From MGIIa-L3 sp11892u (GTDB lineage: Archaea; Thermoplasmatota; Poseidoniia; Poseidoniales; Poseidoniaceae), in NCBI GenBank assembly GCA_965659685.1, contig CBFHXB010000006.1:36737-100736 (forward strand): a stretch of DNA of 64,000 bases. The letters run 5' to 3'. The position numbers and the translations under genes were made by a program. The notes under the pieces are model-generated. The model was not told where the DNA came from. It did not search any database and saw only the letters and a list, made by a program, of their open reading frames with translations. Position 1 is the stretch's first letter, and the number at the start of each line of letters is the position of its first letter. This document shows positions 28,045 through 36,827 of this stretch, in pieces.

Positions 28045-29115
28045 TCACCGCTTGGAAATCTGAAGGTTCCAGGCCGTTTCTCGCATGCGCTCGATCAAAT
28101 CGTCCCGGGTGAGGACAAAGCGCTCGGTTCGGTCTGCACCCAAGATGCACTCCGATGCCGCATTGGCCAACAGAGCCGTTGCTTGAACGTCAAACCCGGC
28201 CGCAACTCCAGCGGTGATGGCCACCGCTGCGGCATCGATGAGGCCAATCATTTGCTTGAGCTCCGTCAGCGTACAATCGACGTGAGCATCCTCGCCCTTG
28301 CTGCTGTAAATGGTCACGCCGCTCGAACCTTCCAACACGAGCAATTGTCCCCATCCGTGCTCGGCGAGCAGGCCATGGGCTGCTGTTGTGGGATTGTCCG
28401 CACCCAAACGTCGTCGCATCAATTCCAAGCCTTGGGACTGCATAACGACCCATTCAACGCCTTGCGTGCGATGGAACCCGGTGAGTTTCGGATCGGCGAT
28501 CACCGGGACACCGGCTTCTTTCGCTCGAGCGATGATTTTGGCGGCACCTTCGTCGGTCACCACGCCTTGGCCATAATCGGAGAGGATGACGGCAGCAGCA
28601 CCTTCGACTTGCTCACAGGCCATGTCGTACATGGCCTCAATTGCGGAGGAGGGCATGGGTTCATCCGCCTCAATGTCCCATCGCAACATCAATTGTTCAT
28701 CCCTGACCAGGTTCTGACGCGTCGCCAACAACCGTGTCTTTACCGTCGTGGTTCGACCCTCAACGATGCTGATGGTGTCGGTGTTCACCCCCTCCTCGTT
28801 GAGGTAGTCCAGAACGCTCACGCCTGCGCCATCGTCACCAACGACGCCAAACAGGCATGGATTCAGGCCGAGGGAGACCAAACCGCGAGCGACGTGTGCT
28901 GCGGCTCCAACGGCTTCCTCACGCCTTGTTTCTTTGAGCACTGGAACCGGGGCACGGGTGTTGAGGTTGTCAGCAAAACCATGGATGTAGCGATCCATCA
29001 TGATGTCGCCGACCAGAACGACGTTCGTCGACGGCATGTCAGCCAACGTCCCGACGATGGAGGTCAAGCGGTCGTGGGCGTCCATCTCCGCATCCGTCAT
29101 TCCCATGGTGGCCAT
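28045..29115 (-). CDS. PfkB-family carbohydrate kinase, HldE/RfaE-like
   Basis: A 356-residue member of the ribokinase fold, closest in pattern to the heptose 7-phosphate kinase domain of HldE. Visible features are VLVGDIMMDRYI, VGAAAHVARGLVSLG, KTRLLATRQNLVR and ILSDYGQGVV. The catalytic GAGD motif, expected near residue 291, reads GLID: the Asp (D294) is kept but the glycines forming the anion hole are altered. Activity is therefore uncertain, and the substrate is unknown. ATG 29115 starts the open frame; ATG 29106 is also possible. Archease follows after 4 bp. Confidence 0.8.
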   Translation of the reverse strand: MATMGMTDAEMDAHDRLTSIVGTLADMPSTNVVLVGDIMMDRYIHGFADNLNTRAPVPVLKETRREEAVGAAAHVARGLVSLGLNPCLFGVVGDDGAGVSVLDYLNEEGVNTDTISIVEGRTTTVKTRLLATRQNLVRDEQLMLRWDIEADEPMPSSAIEAMYDMACEQVEGAAAVILSDYGQGVVTDEGAAKIIARAKEAGVPVIADPKLTGFHRTQGVEWVVMQSQGLELMRRRLGADNPTTAAHGLLAEHGWGQLLVLEGSSGVTIYSSKGEDAHVDCTLTELKQMIGLIDAAAVAITAGVAAGFDVQATALLANAASECILGADRTERFVLTRDDLIERMRETAWNLQISKR

Positions 29116-29127
29116 GCTGCGCCCACA

Positions 29128-29847
29128 TCACTTCAGCATGTCGTGAAGGAGGGTCAAGACGTGGGCCTTTAGTGGCCCACCAAATGGCCCGAGTTCTTTT
29201 CGCATTCGAACGAGGATTGCCTCTTCATCGGGCGTGATGACGGCGTCGGTAAGTGCGGTGTGCAAACATGCGATGAAAGCCGCTTCTGGCCCCTCGAGCA
29301 GAACCGATTCGTCCACGGCAACGTCGTCAAGTTCAATCAACATCGCTTGCACGTGCTCATCGTCGCTCCCCAAGAGTCGCGCGGCCAGCGCGAGAGGCGC
29401 GTGTTCCTGTTCCCGCTGACCTTCGTTGCTGGTTCCTTGGCCGCTTGCAGATCCGTGCAACACCGCCAATCGACCGGCGTCAATCACGTCCAACAGGCGT
29501 TCTTCGCTTTCGTCAACCTTGACCATGGTGCCTTCGAGCGATGCTCGAATATTCTTTGCCTCCTCCATGCCCAAACCGGTCAAGACGTGAACACGGAGAC
29601 GCTGACGATGTCCGGTTACGTGCTGGAGGACCAGGTTGACCCGTCCTTCTTCCACCAGCCGCTTGACGGCACGAGGCACGTGTTTGCGTTGAATGCCCAC
29701 ACCCTCTGCAAGACCGGTTTGGGTTTGCTGAAGGGGACTTGCTCCCTTGCCCATAACGTCCACATGGTGGAGGTGCAAGAGGAGACGTTCCAGCACAGGA
29801 ATCGTGCTCTGAGGCTCCTCCATGGGGTGCAGTGGGCTCGCCTGCAT
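29128..29847 (-). CDS. Winged helix-turn-helix protein
   Basis: A 239-residue cytoplasmic protein. Residues about 20-95 form a winged-helix domain, with the helix-turn-helix in QTGLAEGVGIQRKHVPRAVKRLVEEGRV and a wing rich in basic residues after it. The rest is alpha-helical and acidic with no recognised domain. The pattern resembles archaeal DNA-binding regulators that carry an effector half. ATG 29847 is used; ATG 29823 is possible. It diverges from endA with a 49-bp gap, so it could regulate that gene or itself. The PfkB kinase follows 12 bp after its stop. Confidence 0.75.
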   Translation of the reverse strand: MQASPLHPMEEPQSTIPVLERLLLHLHHVDVMGKGASPLQQTQTGLAEGVGIQRKHVPRAVKRLVEEGRVNLVLQHVTGHRQRLRVHVLTGLGMEEAKNIRASLEGTMVKVDESEERLLDVIDAGRLAVLHGSASGQGTSNEGQREQEHAPLALAARLLGSDDEHVQAMLIELDDVAVDESVLLEGPEAAFIACLHTALTDAVITPDEEAILVRMRKELGPFGGPLKAHVLTLLHDMLK

Positions 29848-29896
29848 AGGAATGTTCCTCCGTTTCGTCTATGAGGGCGGTGCGTCAGCCCGAGCC

Positions 29897-31012
29897 ATGG
29901 CGGACCGTGAGTTACGACCACGGCCCCGTCCAACGAGACCGCTTGGGACTCGCCCAGAAGGGCCACGGGACCGCTGGGATCCACCCGTTCAACACGAACA
30001 AGGATGGATTGTGCCCGCCAAACTTGGGCAACGCCTCTACGAGAAGAGCAGACTCGGCGTTCGGCTTGATGACGGTCGTGTCGTGCTCTCTCCAGAGGAG
30101 GTCCTGTTCTGTCACTGGAACCGTCATCTTGCCCTCCCCTCCCCTTCCTGGCTCGAAACGTTGCTTCGTGAGCAACCTGATTTGCTCCAACGGGCCGTTG
30201 TCCTCGACGTGGCCCGCTCTGGTGGTGAGGTGTTGACGCTCCAGTCCTCCGCCCACGGTGCATCAAAGCGGTGGGGCTTGCGATGGTCACGTCATGCCAA
30301 GCCTCCTGCTCCTCCTGCGGCCAACGCGGATTGGTCCATCGCAGGAGCAGAGGTCGATTGGTCGTCGTTGGTCGCCGATGCATTGGCGGACGACGAGGAA
30401 GGCCTTCTGACCGAGTGGTACATCGTCGACGAAGAACTCGACGTGACCATGTATCACGTCCATCCGGTCCACTTCACAGGGTCACTGACTTCGTGGGATG
30501 GACTTGGTGACGACGTTCAGGGACGCATCTCTGAAGCATGGCGGTCGCAAGTGCCTTGCGGTGACGGTGTTCGCCTTCCGATGATCGATGACGCTTGGCC
30601 ATGGCCTCAAGTCGGCACGACACATGCCTCCGGTCGCCAATTGAACGTCGAGGAGACGTCCATCCTTGCCCACCTGATCGACGGCGAACCGCTGACCGAG
30701 GTGGCAAAGAAAGCGCATGCGCTGATGGCATGTGGCGTGATGCTTCGTCCTGGATTCAAGTTCGGCTGCCGTTGGCGGGCATACGACGACGTCATTGATG
30801 CAACCCACGCACCTTGGCTCGTCCAAACCGAGGACCGCCGTCCCGTACGTTGGGAGGAGGTCTGCCTCGCCGTACGTCTTGCCGAAGGCGTCAACAAAAC
30901 CTGGGTCACGGAGGTTGCTGGTCAATGGATGGCCGTTCGACGGGCACTCCCTGGTCGTCCTGCTCAACCACGTCATGGAGGTCCAAAGGCCTCCCCCACG
31001 GGTCAAGCGTGA
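29897..31012 (+). CDS. endA: tRNA-splicing endonuclease, two-domain form
   Basis: Cuts introns from precursor tRNAs at bulge-helix-bulge sites. The 371 residues hold two related halves: an N-terminal repeat (about 45-130, AKLGQRLYEKSRLG) and a C-terminal catalytic repeat. The catalytic triad is visible as Y296 (RWRAYDD), H304 (ATHAPWLV) and K334 (GVNKTWV). The length suggests the homodimeric two-repeat architecture. ATG 29897 is chosen because the frame upstream overlaps the divergent regulator. The last 107 bp, encoding only the tail after the catalytic lysine, overlap the convergent M6 peptidase gene. Confidence 0.88.
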   Translation: MADRELRPRPRPTRPLGTRPEGPRDRWDPPVQHEQGWIVPAKLGQRLYEKSRLGVRLDDGRVVLSPEEVLFCHWNRHLALPSPSWLETLLREQPDLLQRAVVLDVARSGGEVLTLQSSAHGASKRWGLRWSRHAKPPAPPAANADWSIAGAEVDWSSLVADALADDEEGLLTEWYIVDEELDVTMYHVHPVHFTGSLTSWDGLGDDVQGRISEAWRSQVPCGDGVRLPMIDDAWPWPQVGTTHASGRQLNVEETSILAHLIDGEPLTEVAKKAHALMACGVMLRPGFKFGCRWRAYDDVIDATHAPWLVQTEDRRPVRWEEVCLAVRLAEGVNKTWVTEVAGQWMAVRRALPGRPAQPRHGGPKASPTGQA

Positions 31013-33068
31013 CCGTCTTCTCCTCCAAAGCCAAGGGGGCGCTCGTCCGTTGAACGTTGGTGGGTTGAGCTGAACGTCGTGGCCAGAGCATGCTGAGTCC
31101 AATCAGCACCATGCAGAGGCCAACCGCCGTTTCGGGTTGACGAAGACGGTCAACGGTGGTCTCGTCGTCTTCTGCGGTTAGGGTGACGTGCAGGACGGTT
31201 CGCCCGCCGTCCAAATCCACCAGGTGGATTTCACCTCGAACGAGCATACCGTCTTGCAACAGACCTGCAGGTTCGATGTCGATAGAGAGGGTTTGGACGT
31301 CTGCATCCAACGTGATGCTGTTGGATGCCGTTGCAATGCGGGAGAGGGGCCCTTCGATCAGCACCGTGTAACGCGAGGGGCCGTGACCTGTGCTTCTCAC
31401 GTCCACGTCAATCCGTTGCGGTTCGGTCACGTGGATTGTTTCCACCACAGCATCGTCGTTCGGAATTCGATTGAGCACGGTCAAGGGCACGTCGAGGTCC
31501 AGCAAGGTCCCGGCGCATTCCAGCGTTCCAGACAAGCGGTCCACTGCGTCACCGACCAGCGTGGTTTCCGACTGGAGTTCAACGACATGCGTGCCCTCGT
31601 CCAGAAGGTCTGAAGCGAAGGTCACCACGCCTCCAAGGTCCGTCCGTAGCGAACCGCTCAACGTGCAAGGCGCATCGTTGTTGATCAGCTGGAGTTCCAA
31701 CGCTTCGTTGGCGTTGACACGCAAACCGTAGGGCGGAACATCAAGTTCCAATCCATGACCGCAATCTGGAGCACTGAAGGCCACGGCCGTGCCGTTTCCT
31801 TCCACATCTGGGACGATTTCCGCGGTCCAAGGGACCTTGAGTCCCCGATGGTCGCGAAGCACGACACCTTCCGCACCAAACTTGCCTCCAATGACGAAGG
31901 TGTCGCCGTCTGTACCGTCGTCCTGTCCGGTCAACAGGCCGTTGTCTTCGTCTGCTTCAACGACGCGAAGCCATGGACGACCAGGGTCCACGTTCACGTC
32001 GTTGTTGGCAGGATTTCCCGCCGCGTCGTCCAACAACGTGACGAGGACGCCCGATCCCGGGAGCCGTTCGTCGTAGGTGTTCCCACCCTTCAGTTCAATG
32101 AACACGCGCTGTTGTTCCGTCAAATCAACCCGGAGCGAAGCACCACCTTCGTGACGCGGCGTGAGGTCAAGCGTTGGACCGAGGCACACCCCATCACGTT
32201 GAACTGGGAAATCCAACACGACAATGGAACTCGTGTCAAGACCCATCAACTGCATGCTTGCCGCGGTCGGGAGTGCAGGCCACACGCCGTTGCCGTTCCA
32301 ATTCCCGGACGCCATGATGTCCCAATCCCCAAGACCGTGCCATGTTCCGCTCCACGCAGGATCGTGCACAGGGTAGAGGTCGACGGCTCCGATTTGGTGG
32401 AGCATTTCGTGCACCACGGTGCCGCTTGCGCCAGTCCCACCTCGCATGGTGGCCATCGCATAGTGGGCCACATCAATCCCGGGCGCCACGCGAACAGGCT
32501 CCATCAGGTGGGTAAAGTGAGACCAAATGCGATCGTTTCCACCTGAACCTGCTTCTTGACCACGGCTGGTATGGAGGACGAGCAAACGGTCAACGGTTCC
32601 ATCGTCCACGAGGTCGTGGTTCGACCACGCTACGTCGTCGTCCAACAACTGAACGAGTTCAGACACCAACGTCGCAGGGAGGAAGGTTCCGTCGTTGGAA
32701 AAATCCCGACCTGCTGAGCCGTCTTTTCCGTATGCCGTCGAAGGCTCTGGGGCCCGCAATACCTCAGGGTGGACGGTGAAATTTACGTCTGCATCGCCAG
32801 ACATCATGGAGAGATAAGGGACGATTTCACCTTCCATCAACGACACGGCTTGTGCAACGCCCAACCCCGTGCTTTGGGTCGTGGCGTCCTCAAAATCAAC
32901 GACCAGAACAAGCCAGTTTTCCTCTCCGTGTTGCCACGGGGTCAGCGGATCGGTTGAGGCAGGTTCTGGCTCGACGGTAAAGCGCTCAAACCACCCGTCA
33001 CGCTGGGTCAGGGCCGCCCCGCTGACCAACAGCAGGAGAGCCATCGCCACGGAGAGGATGCGTTGCAC
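30906..33068 (-). CDS. Secreted M6-family (immune inhibitor A-like) metallopeptidase
   Basis: A 720-residue exported zinc protease. A signal peptide (about 1-21) precedes the catalytic domain with H220EMLH224 in TVVHEMLHQIGAVDLY and a downstream GDWDIMASGNWNG, typical of M6 peptidases. Beta-rich domains follow. A C-terminal helix (about 650-667, LCMVLIGLSMLW) anchors the enzyme, with a polar cytoplasmic tail of about 50 residues. A role in degrading external protein is inferred. Start ATG 33068; tatC ends 36 bp upstream on the same strand, so the two may share a transcript. The 3' end overlaps endA convergently. Confidence 0.86.
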   Translation of the reverse strand: MQRILSVAMALLLLVSGAALTQRDGWFERFTVEPEPASTDPLTPWQHGEENWLVLVVDFEDATTQSTGLGVAQAVSLMEGEIVPYLSMMSGDADVNFTVHPEVLRAPEPSTAYGKDGSAGRDFSNDGTFLPATLVSELVQLLDDDVAWSNHDLVDDGTVDRLLVLHTSRGQEAGSGGNDRIWSHFTHLMEPVRVAPGIDVAHYAMATMRGGTGASGTVVHEMLHQIGAVDLYPVHDPAWSGTWHGLGDWDIMASGNWNGNGVWPALPTAASMQLMGLDTSSIVVLDFPVQRDGVCLGPTLDLTPRHEGGASLRVDLTEQQRVFIELKGGNTYDERLPGSGVLVTLLDDAAGNPANNDVNVDPGRPWLRVVEADEDNGLLTGQDDGTDGDTFVIGGKFGAEGVVLRDHRGLKVPWTAEIVPDVEGNGTAVAFSAPDCGHGLELDVPPYGLRVNANEALELQLINNDAPCTLSGSLRTDLGGVVTFASDLLDEGTHVVELQSETTLVGDAVDRLSGTLECAGTLLDLDVPLTVLNRIPNDDAVVETIHVTEPQRIDVDVRSTGHGPSRYTVLIEGPLSRIATASNSITLDADVQTLSIDIEPAGLLQDGMLVRGEIHLVDLDGGRTVLHVTLTAEDDETTVDRLRQPETAVGLCMVLIGLSMLWPRRSAQPTNVQRTSAPLALEEKTVTLDPWGRPLDLHDVVEQDDQGVPVERPSIDQQPP

Positions 33069-33104
33069 GGGTCGATGTCCTTCGCATGAGGTTTCAACCC
33101 TCCT

Positions 33105-34340
33105 TCACCGGGGGTCATGCTCGAGCCAAACTTTGTTTGTGGCCATCGAGGCGGGGAGCGAGCCAAACACCACCTCTCCGTCGTAGCGTTCCAAGGCCCT
33201 TTGCGTCCGTTCGCGTGCGGCTTCTGCGCTCCATGGGTCGACCATGGCGGCCAGAGCGAGATCGCGCTGGATGGTCATGCTGTGGGGTTGAATCGACGGC
33301 CGTCGATGTTCCACGTGACGTAGGTCAAGTCCCCGAAGGCTGGCTCCTGTCGAGGCAAGGGCTTCCTTGAAGCGCTGTGGAAGCGGAGATCCGCTGCAAC
33401 CAACGATGACGACGTCGCTTGCTGCCCCGTTTTGCACCCGCTCCAACAAGCCTGTGCGTTCGGACAGACGAGCGCACAAGCCCTTGGCCGTATGGTGCCC
33501 GAACACCCCCTCAGGCGCTGTTGTCGGGACTCCGAAAGCCCCATCGCATGCGCAATCCACGACCAACAATCGACGACGTCCGCCTTCTTGGTCGAGCACC
33601 GTAGGAAAGGTCCGAGGTGCGGCGCGTCGCCACGGAAGCAACGGGAGTTCGAGGAACAGTGCACTGCCAATCGCCAGTGGCCAACGCAAGTCGTTCGTGG
33701 TCGCCCACGTTGAACCGACGATCAGAAGCACCACCGGCAAGGACACCCTCCAACGCCAGGTGACCACGCGCTCGCGGTCCAAGCGACCCAAGGCACCTGC
33801 GCCGAGGCTTGCCCCTGCGGCAGCGCCGAGCAAAGCGAGGATCCACATCATCGCGAGCGTCAATTGCACCAGATTCACTGCATCGAGGGCCAGCACAAGT
33901 CCGGTTTGATCCACGGTTTGCATGGCCTTGGCGTACACCCAGGGTGCTCCGATCCAACCAAACATCAGGCCGACGGTAAGGCCGATGGTCGCCGTTCCGA
34001 CCAACCCCACACGAAGCCTGCGTCGTTCTCCTGGCAGGAGAGCAGGTGAGGCAAAAGCCACGGCCTGATGCACGACAAGCGGGAGCGTCAAGATGCCCGC
34101 GCAGACGATTGCGGTGGTCCAACGCAAGCCAATCCAAGCACCGGGTTCAAACACGACCATGCATGACGTGCATGGAGCAAGCACTTCGAGCCATTGGAGC
34201 AGCAGCGATTCAACACGTTGCGACAACGCAACAGTGATGCATACAAGCACCAAAAGCACGAGGGAAACGCGTGCAGAGAACTCTTCCAAGTGACCTACGA
34301 GGCTGATGTCCCGGTCGGATTCGAGCCGAAGATCGGCCAC
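33105..34340 (-). CDS. tatC: Twin-arginine translocase subunit TatC with C-terminal extension
   Basis: Core receptor of the Tat system that exports folded proteins. The TatC part spans about residues 1-240: the N-terminal cytoplasmic signature GHLEEFSARV (residues 16-25), an outside loop with PGAWIGLRW, and LTLPLVVHQAVAFASPALLPGERR on the second cytoplasmic loop. Six hydrophobic segments can be placed. Residues about 243-411 are an extra soluble domain with VDCACDG and VVIVGCSGSP, not part of ordinary TatC (usually about 240-260 residues). It lies in a minus-strand run with the CxCH surface protein 12 bp upstream and the M6 peptidase downstream. Confidence 0.87.
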   Translation of the reverse strand: MADLRLESDRDISLVGHLEEFSARVSLVLLVLVCITVALSQRVESLLLQWLEVLAPCTSCMVVFEPGAWIGLRWTTAIVCAGILTLPLVVHQAVAFASPALLPGERRRLRVGLVGTATIGLTVGLMFGWIGAPWVYAKAMQTVDQTGLVLALDAVNLVQLTLAMMWILALLGAAAGASLGAGALGRLDRERVVTWRWRVSLPVVLLIVGSTWATTNDLRWPLAIGSALFLELPLLPWRRAAPRTFPTVLDQEGGRRRLLVVDCACDGAFGVPTTAPEGVFGHHTAKGLCARLSERTGLLERVQNGAASDVVIVGCSGSPLPQRFKEALASTGASLRGLDLRHVEHRRPSIQPHSMTIQRDLALAAMVDPWSAEAARERTQRALERYDGEVVFGSLPASMATNKVWLEHDPR

Positions 34341-34352
34341 CTTACGTCACCC

Positions 34353-35309
34353 TCAGACCAGGTCTTTTGCAACAGGGTCGGCGCGTGCTTGGACCACGGT
34401 GCGGTACACGCCGTACGCGGCCCAGAGTGTGGTCATCCCAAGCAGAAGTGCGTAGCCCCACGGTTGGCCGCTGTCCACGGACCATGCGAACCCAAGTCCA
34501 AGACCTGCCGCAAGGAGTCCGCGGCGAATGCCTTGAGGAACGGCGAGGCGACGGTCAAGGTGGTTGGGTCCTCCACCGAACCTGCGTTCGTAGAACTCGC
34601 CTTGCACGACAGCGCCGACGATGAAGATGGAAAGGGTGGCCCAATAGTACACGTTCCCGTTCTCAAAGAAGGATTCAGCAAGCTTGGCTTGCTCCTCGGC
34701 TTCGAGCGCCGCGGGATCTTCTTCAGCCACAAACAAACTCTCGTAATCACCGACGCTGATGGTTCTGAGGTCTCGGTCGTTGACGTCGTCGGCCACGGTG
34801 GAACCTGGTTCGCTGATCATGAAGGACAGGACGTTCCATGCATCGTTGGCGTTCGGGGCTCCGTTGCCGTCAACCGCGTTGCCGACGAGTTGGAACCGTA
34901 CGGGGCCAATGTCTTCGGCAGGGGCCGTCCACGTGATGGTCCAATCGTTGCCGACCGACCCTTGAGAGACCGCGCCGGGTTCCTCCGCCACCTGGATGCT
35001 GCCTTCGCCGGCCGTGAGGGTGCCGGCTCCGTAATCCCAGAGCATGTAACCGCCTTCGCCGTACTCGGCATGACCGAGGCTGACGGTGAACGTGTACTCG
35101 GCGTTGACGTCATAGGAGCGTGGGACACCTGAGATGGACACGACCACCGTGGTGGATGGATCGCCGTCGCCGTGGCAGGTGCAACCGGACTCGACCGTAA
35201 GGCCGCCGCCATTCTCCCAAGGAGGGCCGTTAGGATTGGCCAACGCCGGCATGGCCACCAGCATGGCGACCATCAGCAAGACGAGGCTTCGACTGAACGC
35301 TCGACGCAT
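34353..35309 (-). CDS. Membrane-anchored surface protein with CxCH motif (Reeler/choice-of-anchor-V-like)
   Basis: A 318-residue exported protein. The signal MRRAFSRSLVLL has twin arginines in an RRxF arrangement and a hydrophobic core ending MPALA, so Tat export is possible. After the signal comes ESGCTCHGDGDPST, a CxCH motif that resembles but is not the canonical CxxCH haem c site. A beta-sandwich follows (VVVSISGVP to FMISEPG) of the kind seen in Reeler-like domains. Two C-terminal helices (about 230-250 and 285-305) anchor it. ATG 35309 is chosen because it starts the signal peptide. It lies next to tatC. Electron transfer is a hypothesis. Confidence 0.75.
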   Translation of the reverse strand: MRRAFSRSLVLLMVAMLVAMPALANPNGPPWENGGGLTVESGCTCHGDGDPSTTVVVSISGVPRSYDVNAEYTFTVSLGHAEYGEGGYMLWDYGAGTLTAGEGSIQVAEEPGAVSQGSVGNDWTITWTAPAEDIGPVRFQLVGNAVDGNGAPNANDAWNVLSFMISEPGSTVADDVNDRDLRTISVGDYESLFVAEEDPAALEAEEQAKLAESFFENGNVYYWATLSIFIVGAVVQGEFYERRFGGGPNHLDRRLAVPQGIRRGLLAAGLGLGFAWSVDSGQPWGYALLLGMTTLWAAYGVYRTVVQARADPVAKDLV

Positions 35310-35383
35310 TGCTCTACCCCTAATCTGTCGTCGTGGCCCTCGCCCTTTCAACGTTGCTTCACGCCGCGGCGCAGTGTGCCGAG

Positions 35384-36826
35384 TCAGGACTCCTTGATGG
35401 CGTTGTTCAACTCGGTCATCATCTTCTTACCGTCGCCGAACAGCATCATGGTTTTGTCCATGTAGAACACGTCGTTGTCGACGCCAGCATAGCCCACCGA
35501 CAAGGAACGCTTGATGACCACGACCGTGCGCGCCATGTCGACGTCCAGGATCGGCATGCCTGCCAGTGGACCTTCGTCCGTTCGAGCCGCGGGGTTCGTG
35601 GTGTCGTTTGCACCGATGACCAAGGCCACGTCAGCCTCGGGGAATTCAGAATTGATTTCGTCCATTTCGATGAGTTGCTCATAGGGAACGTTGGCTTCAG
35701 CCAAAAGGACGTTCATGTGGCCGGGCATCCGCCCAGCGACCGGGTGGATCGCGTACTTCACTTCCGTGTCGTACTTCTCTGCGATCAGGTCTGCAAATTC
35801 CTTCACTTGATGCTGGCATTGCGAGACGGCCATGCCGTAACCTGGAACGATGATGACCTTCTGTGCACCATCGATCATCATCGCAACTTCATCGGCGTCA
35901 GACCCGACCTTGGTTCGCGTCACGGTCTCTTTGTCCGTCCCGCCGAAGGAGGTGAAGAGGACGTTCGCCAGTGTTCTGTTCATGGCTTTGCACATGATGA
36001 AGGTCAGGATGAGACCGCTTGCACCGACCAAGGAGCCTGCGACAATCAAGACGCTGTTTCCAATGATGAATCCAGTGAACGCAGCGGCAATTCCGGACAA
36101 GGAGTTCAGCAAGCTGACCACCACGGGCATGTCTGCTCCACCGATGGGGAGGACCAGCACGATGCCCAACACGCAGGAGAGGCCGATGACACCCCACAGG
36201 TAGGTGGTGTTGGTCGGGTCACCGAGTTGCATGGCGATCAACACGAAGACAGCCACCAGCATGGCGACCTTCACGATGTTCAACCACGAGGGACCCCACG
36301 TTGGCGTGCGGATCCACTTTCCAAAGATCTCCACCCCGCCCTTGAGTTTGTACATGGCCAGGATGCTCCCCGTTAGGGTCACCCAACCCACGAGAGCGGA
36401 CAGTCCTGCTGCCAAGACGGTCACTTGAAGCGCCAAACCCTCCGGAACGCTGGAACTGTCTTCGAGCCACCGCCACGTTTCGGACAGGGCAACAAGCGCA
36501 GACGCTGCACCGCCAAACCCGTTGAACAGGGCCACAAGTTCGGGCATGCCTGTCATTTCAACGCGCACGGCCATGGTGTAGCCGATGCCACCGCCGAGCA
36601 GCACTCCGCCCGCGATCAGAGCCCACTCAATGCCGGTGGTGAAACCCATTTGGAGCACCGTCGTGATGACGGCGACCAGCATGCCCATTGCACCGTACAT
36701 GTTGCCTGTGGGGGCAGTACGAGGATGGCCGAGTTTCTTGAGACCAAAGATGAACAGGGCTGCTGAAAAGACGTAGCCGAGGTTGATCCAATCGGCCGAT
36801 GAACCGACGTCGATCCATGGCTCCAT
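35384..36826 (-). CDS. pntB: NAD(P) transhydrogenase, beta subunit
   Basis: Membrane and NADP-binding subunit of the proton-pumping transhydrogenase, which makes NADPH from NADH using the proton gradient. The 480 residues contain about eight transmembrane helices (residues about 10-290) and a C-terminal NADP-binding domain III with VPGYGMAVSQCQH, AIHPVAGRMPGHMNV and VALVIGANDTTNPAA. ATG 36826 is preferred over an upstream start because GGAGGTG sits 7 bp before it, and it begins 1 bp after the stop of the preceding gene. It is last in the pntA1-pntA2-pntB operon. Confidence 0.95.
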   Translation of the reverse strand: MEPWIDVGSSADWINLGYVFSAALFIFGLKKLGHPRTAPTGNMYGAMGMLVAVITTVLQMGFTTGIEWALIAGGVLLGGGIGYTMAVRVEMTGMPELVALFNGFGGAASALVALSETWRWLEDSSSVPEGLALQVTVLAAGLSALVGWVTLTGSILAMYKLKGGVEIFGKWIRTPTWGPSWLNIVKVAMLVAVFVLIAMQLGDPTNTTYLWGVIGLSCVLGIVLVLPIGGADMPVVVSLLNSLSGIAAAFTGFIIGNSVLIVAGSLVGASGLILTFIMCKAMNRTLANVLFTSFGGTDKETVTRTKVGSDADEVAMMIDGAQKVIIVPGYGMAVSQCQHQVKEFADLIAEKYDTEVKYAIHPVAGRMPGHMNVLLAEANVPYEQLIEMDEINSEFPEADVALVIGANDTTNPAARTDEGPLAGMPILDVDMARTVVVIKRSLSVGYAGVDNDVFYMDKTMMLFGDGKKMMTELNNAIKES

Positions 36827-36827
36827 T

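Noticed and set aside
27934..29172. 412-codon open frame on the plus strand
   Set aside because: Antisense to the HldE-like kinase, whose family motifs are clear on the minus strand.
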